The position numbers and the translations under genes were made by a program. Shown here piece by piece: positions 60,601 to 64,000 of a stretch of DNA of 64,000 nt (positions within the stretch are counted from its first letter, which is position 1; every line of letters begins with the position of its first letter). The DNA comes from Acridotheres tristis (Eukaryota; Chordata; Aves; Passeriformes; Sturnidae): the NCBI GenBank assembly GCA_037013685.1, contig CM072899.1, positions 11,512,479 to 11,576,478 on the forward strand. The letters are read 5' to 3'. The notes under the pieces are model-generated. The model was not told where the DNA came from. It worked only from the letters and a program-made list of their open reading frames with translations, and ran no database searches.

Positions 60601-63600
60601 GTTCCTGCTGTGGCTGCCATTTCTGGAGACAACTGGGACAAGGTGATTGAGATATCCAGTCCGTGCTGGGGCTCTCAGACAAGGGAGCTGTGCCCTCAGT
60701 TATTTATCATCCAGCAGCACTGCCAGTTTTACTGGGACTGAGGCAGCCCAGAGCGGTGTCCAGCACTGCTGGCTGAGCAAGGAGTGTGTCTCTTGTGACA
60801 AGGAGTGACAGCAGAGCTGTCCCAAGCTAGCAGCAGGGAGAGCTGGCCGGGCACTGCCGATGTGACCGTGCTGCCAGAGCAGGGCCACCCTGCTCCACAC
60901 CCTGCTCCAGTCAGCCAGCCCTGTACACTCACAAACATGGGAGCATTGGAGTTTGAGAGGGATTTTCTGTCCAATATCTGGACTGTTTGGCCAAGGATGG
61001 AGGGAAAAGGAGAGACACCCATATGCAAATAGGGAAGAGCTCCTTCTGCAATCCAGTTTCCAAATCATGCCCTAAAACTGACAACACTTAAGACCCCTGG
61101 ACTAAGGGGAATGAATGCAAAATGAGAGCTCTGCAAAATCCCTTGGTTCAAGGCCAGCTCTCTTGCTTTGCTTTGCTGCTCCTTGGCATCAGTCTTTCAG
61201 CCAAGTAAGCAAGTCAATGGCTAGCTGTATTGCCAAAAGAAAAGTCTTCCTAGCTGTTTTCCATATAGCTAATGAGAATGCAAATGTGCTCATTTTCCAG
61301 GCTTGCTTACAGCCTCTGCTACTTACTTTCTATGGATGGTACCTAAGTGTCCTTTGCTATGTGATTTAAGTACATCACACTGGCTGGTGGGGTTGTCCTT
61401 GTGTTGCCGATAAGAAATGGAGTGTAGAACAACAAAGTAGGAAGCAAAGCCTCTCAAGAACCTGCTGTGCACTATCCTTCTACATGCTGTCCCTGGAGGG
61501 TTAAAGAAAAACCAGTTTAGAGTAAGAAAGGCAGACAGAGGGTCTGTCTTTGTAGTTAGATACCACATTAGAGCCAAAGACGGACTTCAGTGAGCCCACG
61601 GTTGGGCAGTGTAGAGTGTCTTTGCTGGGCTCTCCTTGAGAGTTTTCCTTCTTCTCATAAACAGTTTCTTCCATGCTTACAGAAGTATTGCTGCTTTTCT
61701 AATCTCCCATCAAAAGGTTTCTCATTGGGCTTGCAATGTGATACCACTTGGAGCTGTGATCCCTTCAGAAATGGAGTGGTGATTCTGTTTGTACCTTTCA
61801 CTGTGCTTCTCTATTGAAGAACAGAGCCTCTCTTGACCAAAATCTCTTGTCATGCATTATAAAATCAGCTCTGGATGCTTTTCAGCTACCCGAGCATGAA
61901 CAGAGTCCAGATAGTGTCCCACGTCCTGTTTTTCAGGGACATGTCTCTTGCCTGGCTCCTTTTCTGGGGATGTTGGATCAGAGATGAGAGCTCAGTAGCC
62001 TGTGGGCATTGTTGCATCGTCTGTCCTGACCGGCACTCTGGACTCTTCAGGGACCATGGGGACAATTCAATAAAGGGACGTAACATCTGCATAGGAATTT
62101 TTTCCACACAGGCACACACACTTCATCCCTAGACAATGCAGGAACGCTGCAAAGCGAGGCAAAGCTGTCACCTCCTGAGCTTTGCCCTTTTCTCATCTCT
62201 CCCGTCTGGTGTATGTCTCCAGATTTGCCTCCAGTCTTTAACAGAGCTCAGGTTCTTCTGGTTGAGCCTCCCACTCTGCCCACCAAAGGGCTTCCTCTGC
62301 CCTGAGAACAAGTCCCTTTTAAAAGCAGCCTGACATCTTTCCTTTGTTCCTGGCTTTCCACTAGGATTTTCCATGATGCAATCCCGTATGGGGTTACTGG
62401 CAAAGAGCTGTTAAAAGTCAGTAGCTGTGCCTGGAGCAAACCCATTGTTCTGCCAGCGCAGAGCCCTTCAATGCCGCTGACTCCTGCATGGCCTTGCTCC
62501 TGCCCCCCAGCCCCACCGGCGGGAGGGACATCCAAATCCAGGAGGGAATCAGGCATCAACGCCAGGCACAGCACAAAGAGCCAGGGGTGATAAAACGCAG
62601 CCACAGCCCCTGACCATCACTCTGGCTGTGGCTGGGGACTGCGCTCAGACTCACCAGATGCATCTCACGTTTCCTGGGGAAGTTCACAGGCTGCTGCTCC
62701 AGCGCAGAAGGGTTATTTTGGAGTGGAAAGTGAGAAGCTGTAGCTTTTGTCCTTTTGGAGGAGCAATTTACAAGGAAAACAATGCAGGATTCTCTGGAAT
62801 AAGGAGTATTAGCTGCATCATCTTTTAAAAATAATTTAGCCAAGCGAATGTTGGCTGGGAATTAGCACCCTTGCAGTCGCTTGGGTTGCAGTGAGGGGAC
62901 GTTGGCTGAGATTTATTGATGCTGGGGATTGTTCCAAATGCATAGGTGACATTTAATGCCAAAGCAGATCTCTGGCTTGCTAATGAGATAAGTCAAAGGC
63001 TCTGCAAAGTTTTCAGCAGCATGGCCATTAACCCCAAGACTGCAATATCCTTTGTGTTTTTCCAGCATGCTCTGCCAAGATTTCGCCTTAAGCAGAGAAA
63101 AGATGAAAACTAGAGTGTCTTACAGCTGAAAACTGCTGTCTGCTGTGTTGTTCCCTGGGACAGAGAGGAGCCTGTGTATAATCACCACTGAGCAGGGAAA
63201 CATCCTTACTGTCCAGCACAGTCATTTTCTTCAGTGTTAGACAAGTGGAAAAAGGAAAAAAGCCACTGAGAATGGTCCTGTCTGGGGAGTTGCAATCTTA
63301 CATCCCCATCCTCCTCTGCTTCTGGTGCTCAGATTTATGGGGCTCCAAACCCAAGTTTCAGAAGGGCTTTCTAGGTAGTTACATCAGCTACTTCAATTCC
63401 ATCCATGCAGGTCTTGTTATGGGAATTACTTTTTGTGGTAGTAATGAGGTTTTCATCTCTACCCTTTACTAGAGCTTGCACACTTGGAATGGAGATAGGC
63501 TGCAGTTGAATTCTGGTAGTAACTGACTAAGACTGGTGATTGGAAAAGTCCCTCAGCTAAGATATTTGTAGGAAATAAACAAATGCTGGTTTTTTTGTGT

Positions 63601-64000
63601 TGGAAGGACTTCAGCTTTTATATTTATATTCTGTCCTCTCCCACAAAACATGAGACATTTATTCCTAGAAATTTCCTTCCATTAATTTGAATCAATTTTA
63701 AAAGTACCTCTCTCATTAAAAAAAAAGTTTAAAGTTAAACTAATATTTTTGTTCTGCTCCAAATTTATTTAAAAATGCCAACTATATCAAAACGAAAACC
63801 AAGATGATTTGGATGCTTGAAACAGATTTCTTATTTCCTTTTATTCTCTCTAGTTTCTTGGTGAGGAATTACTTCCACTTGGGACACTTAGACAATGATT
63901 TGCAGAGTTAAAGGATAAAAAGAGAAAAATCCAGGGTCATAGACATGTCAGTAGTATGGGTAGGTGATGTGGGATTTCTTCCTATATTTCACTTGGAGAG
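57606..64000. other. Non-coding; short simple repeats only
   Basis: No gene is recognised. T runs lie at 57773-57784 and 58149-58163, and a (CA)n run lies at 58221-58240. The minus frame 57724-58305 (193 codons) crosses these runs and codes Lys-rich filler, so it is not a gene. Regions 59890-60290 and 63570-63800 are AT-rich and complex. The rest to the window end shows no repeat or RNA that I can name. Confidence 0.35.

Noticed and set aside
1..64000. tRNA genes, CRISPR arrays, bacterial operons or ribosome-binding sites
   Set aside because: No tRNA B-box (GGTTCRANNCC) in a cloverleaf context was found, and no spaced direct repeats of CRISPR type. The CR1 and MIR repeats show vertebrate DNA, where the bacterial features do not apply.

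Overview
The window looks like nuclear DNA of a bird. The main evidence is three old, diverged copies of the 3' end of the avian LINE CR1 (4193-4375 and 11576-11695 reversed, 56165-56455 forward). There are also remnants of ancient amniote SINEs (MIR-like and related) and the AT-rich, intron-bearing, CpG-depleted composition of a vertebrate. Mobile-element density is low, as in birds. I cannot fix the species, order or chromosome from the sequence.

The window is gene-poor. No open reading frame matches a protein family I recognise. The best coding candidate is the 3' end of an unrecognised plus-strand gene: an Ala/Glu-rich exon at 37400-37772, then a terminal exon at 38910-38999 in compatible phase. 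Behind these lie an AATAAA at 39111 and a GT-rich stretch. A more speculative upstream exon (35397-35476) beside a GC box also fits in phase. All exon calls are by eye and need transcript data.

Layout. 1-15 kb: non-coding DNA with one MIR-like SINE, two CR1 fragments, ancient amniote repeats and one perfect 12-bp hairpin (6812-6842). 15.3-16.6 kb: a possible decayed retrovirus-like fragment followed by an LTR-like stretch. 16.6-35 kb: featureless non-coding DNA with sparse old SINEs. 35.4-39.65 kb: the candidate gene plus an orphan ORF. 42.5-49 kb: AT-rich stretches resembling conserved non-coding DNA, a clear MIR and two CpG-rich islands (45.89-46.32 kb, which contains a 36-bp minisatellite, and 46.94-47.24 kb). 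53.7-57.6 kb: a MIR-like remnant, a purine-only tract, a CR1 fragment and a third CpG island that is largely a 42/52-bp minisatellite. 58-64 kb: nothing beyond short simple repeats.

I do not see a cluster of genes working as a system. The points most worth checking are the unrecognised gene end, the CpG islands with tandem-repeat cores and no visible gene, and the hairpin.
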